Assembly (NCBI GenBank): GCA_017963105.1
Contig: JAGCTY010000161.1
Location: 1 to 43,111 of the forward strand
Source: Lentisphaeria bacterium
Lineage (GTDB): Bacteria > Verrucomicrobiota > Lentisphaeria > Victivallales > UBA1829
Direction of reading: 5' to 3'
Length of the DNA: 43,111 bases
Shown here: piece after piece, positions 32,792 through 41,837 of the stretch
How the letters are laid out: the number at the start of each line of letters is the position of its first letter
How positions within the stretch are numbered: the stretch's first letter is position 1
The notes under the pieces: generated by a model
What the model was told of the DNA's origin: nothing
The model's input: only the letters and a program-made list of their open reading frames with translations
Databases searched by the model: none
Program-made: the position numbers and the translations under genes

Positions 32792-33778
32792 TCATTTCGG
32801 CGGCATGAGGAATTCCGGGATCGGAATCTGCATTCCCTCGTACATGTTCATGTACTGCGCGAAGAGAAGGTAGGCGATGAAGCAGACGCAGATGAGCGTG
32901 AGGCAGGAAAGCGTGAGGAAGAACCAGTTCGGTTCATCGGCGGAAGTGACCGGCGCTTTCTGCTTTTCCACTTTCGGGAGCTTGCCTTTTTTCTTCTTGG
33001 TGTCGTCGGGCACGGCATCCGGCACGGGGATCGAGGTCTTGATCGGTTCGGCGACCGGATGCGGCTGTTCCGCCTGGGGCTCGGGCTGTTCCCCGGGCTT
33101 CTGTTCCTCCGTCTTCTGCGGATGAGGCGGCTCGTCGGGGATGTTCAGGCCGGGGATGATGTTCTTCGGATACTCTTTGGGCTTGGCCGGCTGGTTTTTC
33201 AGCTTCAGGGTAAGCTTGCGTTCCGGCGGGACCGGGGCCTCGCCGACCTTCTTGGCGGGCGTGCCCTGCTGTTCCTGATCCGGCTTGGTCAGCTGGATCG
33301 TCGGGGTCGAGGATTCCGGCTTCTTCAGCTGGATCGTCGGGGTCGAGGATTCCGGCTTCTTCAGCTGGATCGTCGGGGTCGAGGATTCCGGCTTCTTCAG
33401 CTGGATCGTCGGGGAGCCGACCGGGGCGGATTCCTCGGGTTTGGCGGTCGGAATGCCGGCCGGCTTTTCCTCGGTTTTCGGCACGATCTTGATCGCGGGC
33501 TTCACTTCGGTGCCGGGAGCCGCGGTGTCGACGGGCGTAGCGGTCGGCGGACGGAGACGGATGGTCTGCTTGAACCCCGGAACAGTCCCGGAAGGCGTCG
33601 GAGCGATACGGACCGCGGGTTCCGCGTCGGCGGCTGGCGCCGCGGGATCGGGCGCGGGAGCGGAGGCATCGGCGGAGGGCATCGGCGGAGTCATCGGTTT
33701 GAGCTTGATTGTTGCGCGCGGACGAATATCCTCGGGGGTGTTCGGGGTATTCGGGGTATCGGAAGTCGGATCTGCCAT
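32792..33778 (-). CDS. Pro-rich, C-terminally anchored membrane protein with 12-residue repeats
   Basis: A 328-aa protein of unknown function. There is no signal peptide; about 280 residues rich in Pro, Lys, Glu and Thr are followed by one transmembrane helix (about 283-305, NWFFLTLSCLTLICVCFIAYLL) and a 22-residue tail. A short motif recurs as TIKLKP, TIRLRP, AIKIVP and LTLKLK, and as three exact 12-residue repeats PTIQLKKPESST plus a partial fourth (123-166). The long N-terminal part is probably cytoplasmic and disordered, offering repeated docking sites. GAAGGAAAC precedes the ATG. I recall similar TIxLKP motifs in PVC-group proteins, without assigned function. Confidence 0.8.
   Translation of the reverse strand: MADPTSDTPNTPNTPEDIRPRATIKLKPMTPPMPSADASAPAPDPAAPAADAEPAVRIAPTPSGTVPGFKQTIRLRPPTATPVDTAAPGTEVKPAIKIVPKTEEKPAGIPTAKPEESAPVGSPTIQLKKPESSTPTIQLKKPESSTPTIQLKKPESSTPTIQLTKPDQEQQGTPAKKVGEAPVPPERKLTLKLKNQPAKPKEYPKNIIPGLNIPDEPPHPQKTEEQKPGEQPEPQAEQPHPVAEPIKTSIPVPDAVPDDTKKKKGKLPKVEKQKAPVTSADEPNWFFLTLSCLTLICVCFIAYLLFAQYMNMYEGMQIPIPEFLMPPK
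33290..33414. repeat. 36-base perfect tandem repeat, 3.5 copies, coding
   Basis: Identical 36-base units start at 33290, 33326 and 33362, and a 17-base partial copy starts at 33398. They encode the 12-residue repeats of the minus-strand gene. Identity at all codon positions indicates recent duplication or slippage; copy changes stay in frame. Confidence 0.95.
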
Positions 33779-33824
33779 GGCTGTTTCCTTCAGGGTTGTT
33801 CAAAAACACATCAATACAAAGGGA

Positions 33825-33852
33825 AATATATCACGCTATCGCGGAAAGACAA
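33825..33852 (-). promoter_or_regulatory. Promoter of the repeat-rich gene
   Basis: On the minus strand TTGTCT (33847-33852) and TATATT (33825-33830), spacer 16. Confidence 0.65.
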
Positions 33853-33929
33853 GTTATTTTTCGCTTTTTTGCCGAAAAAAACAGTAAAAAACTAAACCGA
33901 AGGCATTCTTCCGCCCGGACAACGGCACG

Positions 33930-33945
33930 GGAGGACAGGTCCTCC
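33930..33945. repeat. Inverted repeat downstream of the CNNM/CBS gene
   Basis: GGAGGAC-AG-GTCCTCC is a perfect 7+7 inverted repeat between the end of the CNNM/CBS gene and the promoter of the next minus-strand gene. The 2-base spacer makes a poor hairpin loop; it may be part of a terminator or a protein site. Confidence 0.4.
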
Positions 33946-33987
33946 GCTTCAGCAGTGCCGGACTTCGCTCGCACGCGCCGGACGCGG

Positions 33988-35292
33988 TCACCCGGCATCA
34001 TCCGGATTCGTTTCCGTCTGTTCGATGCGGACGCGTGTGATGCGGCGGCCTTCGAGCGCCTGCACAGTGAAACGCAGACCGCCGATCTCCGCCACGTCGC
34101 CCGGTTTCGGGATGTCGTCAAGCTCCGCCAGCAGCAGCCCGGCCACCGTGTCGGGGCGTTCGTCCTCCGGCAGTTTGCATTTCAGTTCGCGTTCGACCTC
34201 GGCAACGCGGACGAGCCCGCCGGATTCCCAGGTGGTTTCGGAGACGCGGATCAGCGACTCCTCCGGTTTCCGCGGATGCAGCGAGCCGACGAGCTCCTCC
34301 AGCAGGTCGTCGCGCGTGACCACGCCCGCCGTGCCGCCGAATTCGTCCAGCACGACCGCGATCTCGAACTGTTCGCGCTGCATGTCGTGAAGCACCTGCA
34401 GGACGGTCGCGCCCTCCGGCACGAAATGCGGTTTCCGCATGGTCGCGACCGGAAGCGGTGACTGTCCTGTCTTGATCTTGCTCCGGCAGTAGTCGGCGGT
34501 GTACAGGATGCCGATGACCCGGTCGATCGTGCCGCGGTACACGGGAAACGCGGAGAACCCCTTTCCGATCAGAAGACGTTCGACTTCCTCGGACGGAGCG
34601 CCCGCCTCGATGGCGCAGACCGCCCCGCGCCGGGTCATGATCTCGCCGCAGGTGATGTCGTCCAGTTCGAACACGTTCTGGATGATGCGGCGTTCGTCGG
34701 CGTCGATGAGGCCGTCCTTCTCGCCCATGTTGATGAGCGAACGGATTTCCTCCTCCGTGACCTTCTCGGAATTTTCGGCGGTCCCGAACGGCATTATGAC
34801 GAGTTTGACCGAGTTGTTCAGCAGCCACACCAGCGGCGAGGCGCCCCGCGCGAGATAATGGATCGGGATCGCCGAGTTCAGCGCCACGAACGACGTGTAG
34901 CGCAGCGCGATCTGCTTCGGCACGAGCTCGCCGAGGACCAGCGAGAAAAAAGCCAGGATCAGGGTGATGAGCACCACCGAGATATGGTCGATCGTCGACT
35001 CGGAAAGACCGGTGAACCCGAGGTCGTGGTACACCCAGTGCGCCAGGGGGTCGGAAAATGTGTCGGCCGCAAACGCGCTGGCGAGGAACCCGGCCAGCGT
35101 CACGCCGATCTGGACCGTGGCCAGGAAACGCCCCGTGTCCGCGGCAAGAGAGGCAAGTATCCGCCCGCGTTTGCCATCCTTCGACAGATGGTCGAGCGTG
35201 ACGGGTTTCAGGGAGATCAGGGCGGCTTCGGCCGCCGAGAAAAATGCGTTGCAGAGGATCAGGACGGCAAGAAAGACAAGGTGCAGTATCAA
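33988..35292 (-). CDS. CNNM (DUF21)/CBS/CorC-domain membrane protein
   Basis: A 434-aa protein of the hemolysin-C/CorC group (UPF0053), linked in studied members to Mg2+ or Co2+ transport. The DUF21 membrane domain has SAAEAALISL and LVLGELVPKQIALRY; two CBS domains follow (EIMTRRGAV, FPVYRG; PHFVPEGATVLQVLHDM, VVLDEFGGTAGVVTRDDLLEELVG); a CorC_HlyC domain closes it. The frame is open upstream but crosses the promoter. The only nearby ATG (GGGGGGAGGTCC complement region, about 35322) is out of frame, so TTG at 35292, giving MILHLVFLAVLI, is the best start. It is transcribed from the divergent promoter region at 35357-35421. Confidence 0.85.
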   Translation of the reverse strand: MILHLVFLAVLILCNAFFSAAEAALISLKPVTLDHLSKDGKRGRILASLAADTGRFLATVQIGVTLAGFLASAFAADTFSDPLAHWVYHDLGFTGLSESTIDHISVVLITLILAFFSLVLGELVPKQIALRYTSFVALNSAIPIHYLARGASPLVWLLNNSVKLVIMPFGTAENSEKVTEEEIRSLINMGEKDGLIDADERRIIQNVFELDDITCGEIMTRRGAVCAIEAGAPSEEVERLLIGKGFSAFPVYRGTIDRVIGILYTADYCRSKIKTGQSPLPVATMRKPHFVPEGATVLQVLHDMQREQFEIAVVLDEFGGTAGVVTRDDLLEELVGSLHPRKPEESLIRVSETTWESGGLVRVAEVERELKCKLPEDERPDTVAGLLLAELDDIPKPGDVAEIGGLRFTVQALEGRRITRVRIEQTETNPDDAG

Positions 35293-35356
35293 AGCGGGAT
35301 CCGGGGTTTCCGTTTTCGGTTCATGGGGGGAGGTCCCCGGGCGGGGACAGAATAAT

Positions 35357-35421
35357 AAAATACAGGAAAACGGCGGAAAGTCAAGTTTTTTTCTTGACTT
35401 TTCGGAAAAATGGCTTATTGT
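35357..35421. promoter_or_regulatory. Face-to-face divergent promoters sharing a 9-bp inverted repeat
   Basis: AAAGTCAAG (35377-35385) and CTTGACTTT (35393-35401) are exact inverted copies around seven T. Each contains a -35 TTGACT: minus strand 35379-35384 with -10 TATTTT at 35357-35362, plus strand 35394-35399 with -10 TATTGT at 35416-35421. Both spacers are 16. The promoters read away from each other and cannot be occupied independently. Confidence 0.7.
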
Positions 35422-35518
35422 TCTATGATTTTTATTTGCGGGTCCGCCTTTCCGTATGACCGGGGTCGCGTCCCGCACTCCGCCGCCTGTTCACATTTTT
35501 GTTATGAAGGAATCGCCC

Positions 35519-36097
35519 ATGAAACACACGAATCACCGCCTGGCCGCGGTCCTGCTCGGCATCGTCATGCTCTTCAGCGCCTCGGCGTCCGTCCACGCGC
35601 AGTCGCAGTGGATGGACAAGGTCACGCTCTACTTCCCGAACCGCATCCTGGACCTCCTCGACGTTTTCTCCCTCAACATCGGCGTCGGCCTCACCGCGCA
35701 CGCCAGTCTGCGCGCCACGCACGAGGCCGAGATCGGAGGCGGATTCTCCGCCACGGCCCAGATGATCAAGGACCAGAACCGCCAGTACGGATTCGCCCGC
35801 AGGGACGGCTACTACAGCGGAATCGGCCCGATCGTCGCCACGGATATGCAGCGCCGCCCGGCCTATCTGCTCGTGAAGGAATACTACTGGGACAAGGATG
35901 GACTCGTGACGCCATCCGAGGAGCATTTCCTGCCGAAGGAAGGCGTGGTCGACTTCTGGGAGATCGGCGGTTCGCTCGGCCTCGGCGTGATCGAGGCGGA
36001 CGTGTCGATCCACCCGATCGAGATCCTGGACGCCGTACTGGGCTTCTTCTTCATCGACATCACCGACGACGACCTCACGTTCGAAAATTTCCGCTGA
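35519..36097 (+). CDS. Small secreted protein of unknown function
   Basis: A 192-aa protein with a cleavable signal peptide (1 to about 27, ending SVHAQ). The mature part begins QWMDKVTLYFPNRILDLLD and contains FSLNIGVGLTAHASLRATHEAEIGGGF, a pattern of Arg-x-x-D-x-x-D-x-F followed by short Gly-rich strands seen in exported proteins of several Gram-negative phyla, with no known function. AAGGA at 35507-35511 places the start at 35519 rather than 35504 or 35456. It lies 12 bases before the ABC importer ATPase, so it may be part of that transport operon. Confidence 0.75.
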   Translation: MKHTNHRLAAVLLGIVMLFSASASVHAQSQWMDKVTLYFPNRILDLLDVFSLNIGVGLTAHASLRATHEAEIGGGFSATAQMIKDQNRQYGFARRDGYYSGIGPIVATDMQRRPAYLLVKEYYWDKDGLVTPSEEHFLPKEGVVDFWEIGGSLGLGVIEADVSIHPIEILDAVLGFFFIDITDDDLTFENFR

Positions 36098-36109
36098 GCG
36101 GGCGCAACC

Positions 36110-37219
36110 ATGGCTATGCTTGAAATCCGCGGCGTCTCGAAAGCCTACGGCGGGATGCCCGTCCTGCGCGGCATCGACCTCTCCGTCGAGGTCGGCGAAC
36201 TCATGTTCCTGCTCGGCCCGTCCGGCTGCGGCAAATCCACACTCCTGCGCATCGTCGCCGGGCTGATCCGGCAGGACGCCGGCTCAGTCGTGCTCGGCGG
36301 ACGCGACATCTCCGCCCTGCCTCCGGAATCCCGCAACACCCCGATGGTGTTCCAGAACTACGCGCTCTGGCCGCACCTGAACGTCGCCGAAAACATCGAG
36401 TTCGGGCTCAGGATCAAAAAGCTTCCGCGCGAGGATATCCGGAAGACCGTCGGCGAAATGCTCGAAATCGTCGGCATGACCGAGTTCGCAAAACGAAAGG
36501 TCAACGAACTCTCCGGCGGCCAGCAGCAGCGCGTCGCCCTCGCACGCGCCCTCGCGCTCAAGGGCGATATCCTCCTCCTCGACGAACCGCTCTCCAACCT
36601 CGACGCGCGCCTCCGCGACCTCATGCGCACCGAAATCCGCCGCATCTGCAAGGAACGCCGCCTCACCGCGCTCTATGTCACGCACGACCGCCGCGAAGCG
36701 CTCAGCGTGGGCGACCGCATCGCAGTCATGAAGGACGGCGTGATCCTTCAGCTCGACGCGCCGCGCGCGCTCTACACGCGCCCCGCGAACAAGTTCACCG
36801 CGTCGTTCCTCGGCGACGCCGATTTCCCGGAGGCGAAGTGCCTGCGGATCGAAGACGGGTTCGCGGTTTTCGAAACACCTACGGGCGAACTCCGCGTCCG
36901 CCTCGAAGGCCAGCCCGCCGCGCCCGCGCCCGGCGACCTCTGCACGCTCATGATCCGCCCGGAGGCGGTCCGTCCCGGCGCCGATCCCGCGTCCGTCAAC
37001 GCCTTCCCGTGCGTTGTCCGCGACAGCGTCTTCCTCGGCGAGACCACCGGACTCACGCTGGACGCATCCGGCTTCACACTCCATGCGGACGAGCCCGCCG
37101 CGCCCGAACGGCGTCCGGGCGACGAAATCGTCTGCATGGTCCCGCCGGAAGCGGTCGCCATCCTCCCGCCGGAAACCGCCAGCACGGCGCCGGCGGGAAA
37201 GACGAACCCGGACCACTGA
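36110..37219 (+). CDS. ABC importer ATPase, FbpC/PotA-like
   Basis: A 369-aa ATP-binding subunit of a binding-protein-dependent importer. Walker A GPSGCGKST (about 37-45), Q-loop MVFQNYALWPH, signature LSGGQQQR, Walker B ILLLDEPLSNLD and H-loop VTHDRREA are intact. Residues about 235-360 form a TOBE-type regulatory domain. The sequence is closest in style to the Fe(III), polyamine and sugar-phosphate importers. It is followed after 21 bases by the binding-protein gene and then the permease, making a complete importer. Confidence 0.92.
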   Translation: MAMLEIRGVSKAYGGMPVLRGIDLSVEVGELMFLLGPSGCGKSTLLRIVAGLIRQDAGSVVLGGRDISALPPESRNTPMVFQNYALWPHLNVAENIEFGLRIKKLPREDIRKTVGEMLEIVGMTEFAKRKVNELSGGQQQRVALARALALKGDILLLDEPLSNLDARLRDLMRTEIRRICKERRLTALYVTHDRREALSVGDRIAVMKDGVILQLDAPRALYTRPANKFTASFLGDADFPEAKCLRIEDGFAVFETPTGELRVRLEGQPAAPAPGDLCTLMIRPEAVRPGADPASVNAFPCVVRDSVFLGETTGLTLDASGFTLHADEPAAPERRPGDEIVCMVPPEAVAILPPETASTAPAGKTNPDH

Positions 37220-37240
37220 TTTTCCCCGGAGCAAAACGCA

Positions 37241-38791
37241 ATGAAACGCCTCGCGCTCGCCCTGGTTGTCCCGGTCCTGCTGGTCATCCTCCCGCTCGTG
37301 CTCCGGCCGTCCGCCGACTGGAGCCCGGCCGCGCCCGAACGACTCGTGGTCATCACCCCAAACTCGGAACAGATCAAATACGAATTCGAGCACGCGTTCC
37401 GCAAATGGTACAGGGAGCACCGCGGACGCGACATCATGATCGACTGGCGCAGCCCCGGCGGAACCAGCGACATCGTGCGGTACATCAACGACCGGTTCGA
37501 GGCGGAATTCCGCCTGTACGCGCTTGAGAAGGGGCTGGAGTGGGACCGCGACACCGCGGCGGCGTTCAAGAATCCCAACCTCAAGCCCGACGACCATCCC
37601 GCCCGCAAGCTTCTGCTCGAATCCGACATCGGCATCGGCATCGACCTCTTCTTCGGCGGCGGCACCTACGACCAGGCAAAATTCGCCTCGATCGGCTATG
37701 CCGTCGACGCCGGTGTGAAGGACCGCCATCCCGACTGGTTCACCGATGAAGTCATCCCTATGAATTTCGCGGGCGAACAGATTTACGACCCGCAGGGCCG
37801 CTATTACGGATACTGCCTGTCCTCGTTCGGAATCGCATACAATTTCCAGCGCGTCCGCGAGCTCGGCGTCGAGCCGCCGCAGAACTGGATCGACCTCACC
37901 GATCCGGCGTATTCCGGCACGCTCGTGCTCGCCGACCCGACCAAGTCCGGCTCCATCACGAAATGCTACGAGATGATCATCCAGCAGGCAATGGCCGAGC
38001 TCGGCCCGGAACAGGGCTGGCTTGAGGGATTCCGCCGCGTCAAGCTCCTCACCGCGAACGCGCGGTCCATCGCCGACAGCGCCGGCAAGGTCGTCCGCGA
38101 CGTTTCGTCCGGCGAGGCCGCCGCGGGCGTCTGCATCGACTTCTACGGGTTCAGCGAAGCGGAATGGTCCCGCCAGACGACCGGAGCACCGACCATGACC
38201 TACGTCATGCCGCGCGGCGGGACCGCCGTCACCGCCGACCCCGTCCAGATCCTGCGCGGCGCGCCGAATCCCGGCGCAGCGAAGGACTTCATCGACTTCC
38301 TGCTCTCGAAGGAGGGCGCGGCGATCTGGCTGCTGAAACCCGGCGCGCCCGGCGGACCGGAACGCTACGTCCAGCTCCGCCCGACCGTCCGCAAGGATTC
38401 CCCGCGCGAGTTTCCGGCGGACCAGCTCGCCCTGCCCGACTACCGTCCCTACGACCTCGGCGGCACGTTCGAATATCGTTCCGACTGGACGGGGCGCTAT
38501 TTCAGCCTCATCCGCGTGCTCATCAAGTGTGCGGCGCTCGACCCGGAGGATGACCTGCGCACCGCATGGAAAGCCATTCTGGACAACGGCGGCCCGGAAG
38601 CCAATCCCGAGTCCATGGCCGAACTCCTCACGCTCCCCGTGCCATACGAATCCGCCGCGGATGAATCGAAAGCGCTGAACGGCACGCCCGCCGAAGCGGC
38701 CGCCGCACGCAGGCGCTGGACCGAGGCCGCCCGCACAAGCTATCTGCGCGCCGCCGAACTCGCCCGGAAGAAAGGAGCCGCATCGAAATGA
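37241..38791 (+). CDS. Periplasmic binding protein of the ABC importer
   Basis: A 516-aa solute-binding protein of the Fe(III)/2-aminoethylphosphonate-like class. The N-terminal hydrophobic segment (1-22) is a signal peptide or anchor; it lacks a lipobox. LVVITPNSEQIKYEFEHAF and DWRSPGGTSDIVRYI are typical of the first lobe, with YYGYCLSSFGIAYN and DPAYSGTLVLADPTKSGS further on. It is about 170 residues longer than FbpA-type proteins; a helical, Ala-rich C-terminal part (about 420-516) accounts for much of this. The ligand is unknown. The stop overlaps the permease start by 4 bases (ATGA). Confidence 0.87.
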   Translation: MKRLALALVVPVLLVILPLVLRPSADWSPAAPERLVVITPNSEQIKYEFEHAFRKWYREHRGRDIMIDWRSPGGTSDIVRYINDRFEAEFRLYALEKGLEWDRDTAAAFKNPNLKPDDHPARKLLLESDIGIGIDLFFGGGTYDQAKFASIGYAVDAGVKDRHPDWFTDEVIPMNFAGEQIYDPQGRYYGYCLSSFGIAYNFQRVRELGVEPPQNWIDLTDPAYSGTLVLADPTKSGSITKCYEMIIQQAMAELGPEQGWLEGFRRVKLLTANARSIADSAGKVVRDVSSGEAAAGVCIDFYGFSEAEWSRQTTGAPTMTYVMPRGGTAVTADPVQILRGAPNPGAAKDFIDFLLSKEGAAIWLLKPGAPGGPERYVQLRPTVRKDSPREFPADQLALPDYRPYDLGGTFEYRSDWTGRYFSLIRVLIKCAALDPEDDLRTAWKAILDNGGPEANPESMAELLTLPVPYESAADESKALNGTPAEAAAARRRWTEAARTSYLRAAELARKKGAASK

Positions 38792-40455
38792 AACGCTTCC
38801 TCTCCCTCTTCCTGGCCCTGGCGGTCCTCGCGTTCTTCGCGCTGTTCCTCTTCCTGCCGCTCTTCACGGTCGTGGCGGAGGGCTGCGACCCGGCGGTCAT
38901 GCGCGAAGTCTTCCGCAGCCGCCTGTACCTTCAGGGCATGATGAACTCGCTCGCGGTCGCCGTCATGACCACTGCCATCGTCTTCCTGATCTCCATCCCG
39001 CTCGCCGCGCTCTACGACAAGTACGACTTCCCCGGCAAGGCCGCCTGCTCCGTGCTGATGATGGCCCCGATGATCCTCCCGCCGTTCGTCGGCGCGCTCG
39101 GGTTCCAGCAGCTCCTCGGCCACTACGGGCTCCTGAACAGCCTGCTCGGCGCGCTCGGGCTGCCCCCGGTCGACTGGCTCGGCGGCAGCGGCAGATTCTG
39201 GAGTGTCTGCGTGATCCAGGCGCTGCACCTGTACCCGATCGCCTATCTCAACCTCGTCACGGCGTTCGGGAACATCGACCCGTCGCTTCTCGAATCTGCC
39301 CGGAACGCCGGCGCGGGGCCGTGGCAGAGGTTCCGCCGCATCACCCTGCCCATGCTCAGGCCCGGACTCCTCGCGGGCGGCAGCATCGTCCTCATCTGGG
39401 CGTTCACCGAACTCGGCACCCCGCTCATGTTCGGGTACAACACCGTGACCCCGGTCCAGATCTTCAACGGCGTCACCGAGCTCGGCACCAATCCCGCCGC
39501 CTATTCCCTCGTCATCATCACGCTTGCCGTCTCCTGTCTGCTCTACCTCGGCGCGAAACTCCTGCTCGGGCACGGCGCGGCGGCCTCGGCAGCGAAAGGA
39601 ACCCCGGGCGCGTCCGCACAACCCCTGGCGGGTCCAGGCCGATGGGTCCCGCTCGCGGTCTTTATCGGTTTTACGGTCATCGCGTCGCTGCCGCACATCT
39701 GCCTGGTGCTGATCGCCTCCTCGACGAGCTGGAGCGGGACGATCCTGCCGGAACACTTTTCTCTGATGCACTACCGGAACGCCCTCGGCGACCACCTGGT
39801 CGTGCCGAGCATCGTGAACAGCCTGAAATACGCGCTTCTGGCCACGGCGCTGTCCCTGGCCACGGGCGTGCTGACGGCGTTCCTGACCCGCCGCACAAAA
39901 CTCAAATTCGGCTGGATGCTCGACCTCGTCGCCATGACCCCGCTCATGATCCCGGGCGTCGTGATGGCGGTCGGCTTCCTCGGCATGTCCATCCGCTACC
40001 AGTGGGCGCACACGCTGTTCGACCCGGTCGCAAATCCGGTCTTCCTGCTCGCCATCGCCTACGCCGTCCGGCGCGTCCCGTATGTCCTGCGGTCCGTCGC
40101 GGGCGGGCTGGACCAGACGCCGGAGGAACTCGAACGCGCCGCGCGGAACGCCGGGGCGGGCTATGGGCGCACGCTGATGAAGATCACGCTCCCGCTGGTG
40201 GCGGCGAACCTGGTCGTCGGCGCGCTGTTCGCGTTCAGCTTCTCCATGATGGAGGTCTCCGATTCCCTGATCCTCGCGCAGAAGGCGGAGTTCTACCCGA
40301 TCACGAAGGCCATCTACGAGCTTTCGCAGTATCTCGGCTCGGGGCCGTACATCGCCGCGGCCTTCGGCGTGTGGTCGATGTGCTTCCTGGCGTCCATCCT
40401 CGCCGCCGCCTCCGTCCTCCTCGGGAAGAAGATCGGTTCGCTCTTCAGCATCTGA
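38788..40455 (+). CDS. Fused double permease of the ABC importer (FbpB/ThiP type)
   Basis: A 555-aa inner-membrane permease with two BPD_transp_1 domains in one chain, about 12 helices. Each half has its EAA loop, ESARNAGAGPWQRFRRITLPML (about 170-191, first half; written here as ESARNAGAG and RRITLPML) and ERAARNAGAGYGRTLMKI in the second, where the ATPase docks. Such fused permeases belong to Fe(III), thiamine and 2-aminoethylphosphonate importers. It is translationally coupled to the binding protein and ends the operon. No terminator is obvious. Confidence 0.92.
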   Translation: MKRFLSLFLALAVLAFFALFLFLPLFTVVAEGCDPAVMREVFRSRLYLQGMMNSLAVAVMTTAIVFLISIPLAALYDKYDFPGKAACSVLMMAPMILPPFVGALGFQQLLGHYGLLNSLLGALGLPPVDWLGGSGRFWSVCVIQALHLYPIAYLNLVTAFGNIDPSLLESARNAGAGPWQRFRRITLPMLRPGLLAGGSIVLIWAFTELGTPLMFGYNTVTPVQIFNGVTELGTNPAAYSLVIITLAVSCLLYLGAKLLLGHGAAASAAKGTPGASAQPLAGPGRWVPLAVFIGFTVIASLPHICLVLIASSTSWSGTILPEHFSLMHYRNALGDHLVVPSIVNSLKYALLATALSLATGVLTAFLTRRTKLKFGWMLDLVAMTPLMIPGVVMAVGFLGMSIRYQWAHTLFDPVANPVFLLAIAYAVRRVPYVLRSVAGGLDQTPEELERAARNAGAGYGRTLMKITLPLVAANLVVGALFAFSFSMMEVSDSLILAQKAEFYPITKAIYELSQYLGSGPYIAAAFGVWSMCFLASILAAASVLLGKKIGSLFSI

Positions 40456-40528
40456 CGCGCGCCCTCCGGCCCGCAGCGTGCCAGCCTCCTGAAAACCCGT
40501 AAAATACGGAATTATTCACGCCGCGAAT

Positions 40529-40557
40529 TTGTATCGCGGGCGAGAGCGTGCTATATT
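40529..40557 (+). promoter_or_regulatory. Promoter of metK operon
   Basis: TTGTAT at 40529-40534 and TATATT at 40552-40557, spacer 17. A small hairpin, CCGGT/ACCGG (40564-40568 with 40577-40581), sits at the 5' end of the leader. No SAM or SAH riboswitch is recognisable in the roughly 67-base leader. Confidence 0.65.
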
Positions 40558-40630
40558 ATATATCCGGTCGTTTTTTACCGGCCGTTCGTTTCCGCCATCA
40601 TTTTCTATCCTTACCCATAATGAATCCATC

Positions 40631-41815
40631 ATGAGCCAGACAAAAAAAGATTATCTGTTCACCTCGGAATCCGTCTCGGAGGGACATCCCGACAAAGTCG
40701 CCGACCAGATATCCGATGCCATACTCGACGCCTGCCTGGAGCAGGACAAGGAAAGCCGCGTGGCGCTGGAAACGCTCTGCACCACGGATTTCATCGTGCT
40801 CGCGGGCGAAATCCGGACAAACGCGAACGTGGACTGGGAGAAGATCGCCCGGGGCGTCGTGCGCGATATCGGCTACACGGACCCGGACCTCGGTTTCTCC
40901 GCGGACACGGCGGAAATCCTGCTGAAGATCCATAAACAGTCGCCGGACATCGCGCAGGGCGTCGACGCCGGCGAAAACAAGGCGCAGGGCGCGGGCGACC
41001 AGGGCATGATGTTCGGGTTCGCCTGCACCGAGACCGACGCCCTGATGCCCGCCCCGGTCTACTACGCGCACCGCATCGTCGCCGAACTGGCGCGCCTCCG
41101 CAAAACCGAGCCGCGGAAATATCCGTTCCTCCGGCCCGACGCCAAATGCCAGGTCTCCGTGCGTTACGTGGACGACAAGCCCGTCGCAATCGAAACGGTC
41201 GTCGTCTCCACCCAGCACACGAAGGACGCCACGCGGGAGCAGCTCGAAGCTCTCGTCAGGAAGGTCGTGGCGGACGTGGTCCCCGCGGAATTCCTGACGG
41301 AAAAGACGGTGTACTTCGTGAATCCGACCGGCATTTTCGTGATCGGCGGCCCGGCGGGCGACACCGGCCTGACCGGACGCAAGATCATCGTCGACACCTA
41401 CGGCGGACGCGGTCTGCACGGCGGCGGCGCGTTCTCCGGCAAAGACCCCTCGAAAGTGGACCGTTCCGCGGCCTACATGTGCCGTTACATCGCCAAGAAC
41501 ATCGTGAAGGCGGGGCTTGCCGACCGCTGCCAGATCCAGGTGGCATACGCCATCGGCGTGACCGAACCGGTCTCCATCTTCGTCGACACCTTCGGCACCG
41601 GCAAAGTAAGCGACCACGCGCTGGAAAAGATCGTCCGCGAAGTCTTCGACATGACCCCCGCGGGCATCACGGCCACGCTCGGCCTGAAGGATCGCAACGG
41701 CTGGACCTACCGCCAGACCGCGGCCTACGGGCATTTCGGGCGCGACGGGTTCCCCTGGGAGGCCACGGACAAGGTGGACGTCCTCCTTGCCGCCGCAAAC
41801 AAGTTCGCGGACTGA
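40631..41815 (+). CDS. metK: S-adenosylmethionine synthetase
   Basis: A 394-aa enzyme making SAM from methionine and ATP. Motifs are [11 protein letters not shown] near the N-terminus, [12 protein letters not shown] (central loop), [13 protein letters not shown] and [19 protein letters not shown] with the catalytic Lys residues. An in-frame ATG at 40529 lies in the promoter and is rejected; [19 protein letters not shown] is the normal start. There is no clear Shine-Dalgarno. It heads an operon with a PfkB kinase and ahcY. Confidence 0.97.
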   Translation: MSQTKKDYLFTSESVSEGHPDKVADQISDAILDACLEQDKESRVALETLCTTDFIVLAGEIRTNANVDWEKIARGVVRDIGYTDPDLGFSADTAEILLKIHKQSPDIAQGVDAGENKAQGAGDQGMMFGFACTETDALMPAPVYYAHRIVAELARLRKTEPRKYPFLRPDAKCQVSVRYVDDKPVAIETVVVSTQHTKDATREQLEALVRKVVADVVPAEFLTEKTVYFVNPTGIFVIGGPAGDTGLTGRKIIVDTYGGRGLHGGGAFSGKDPSKVDRSAAYMCRYIAKNIVKAGLADRCQIQVAYAIGVTEPVSIFVDTFGTGKVSDHALEKIVREVFDMTPAGITATLGLKDRNGWTYRQTAAYGHFGRDGFPWEATDKVDVLLAAANKFAD

Positions 41816-41837
41816 ACCCGCACGGGAGCGTTCCGGG

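Noticed and set aside
33290..33414. CRISPR array
   Set aside because: The 36-base units are contiguous without spacers and are in-frame codons of a Pro-rich protein.
40558..40630. SAM or SAH riboswitch in the metK leader
   Set aside because: The leader is only about 67 bases and shows just one small hairpin; none of the conserved cores is recognisable.
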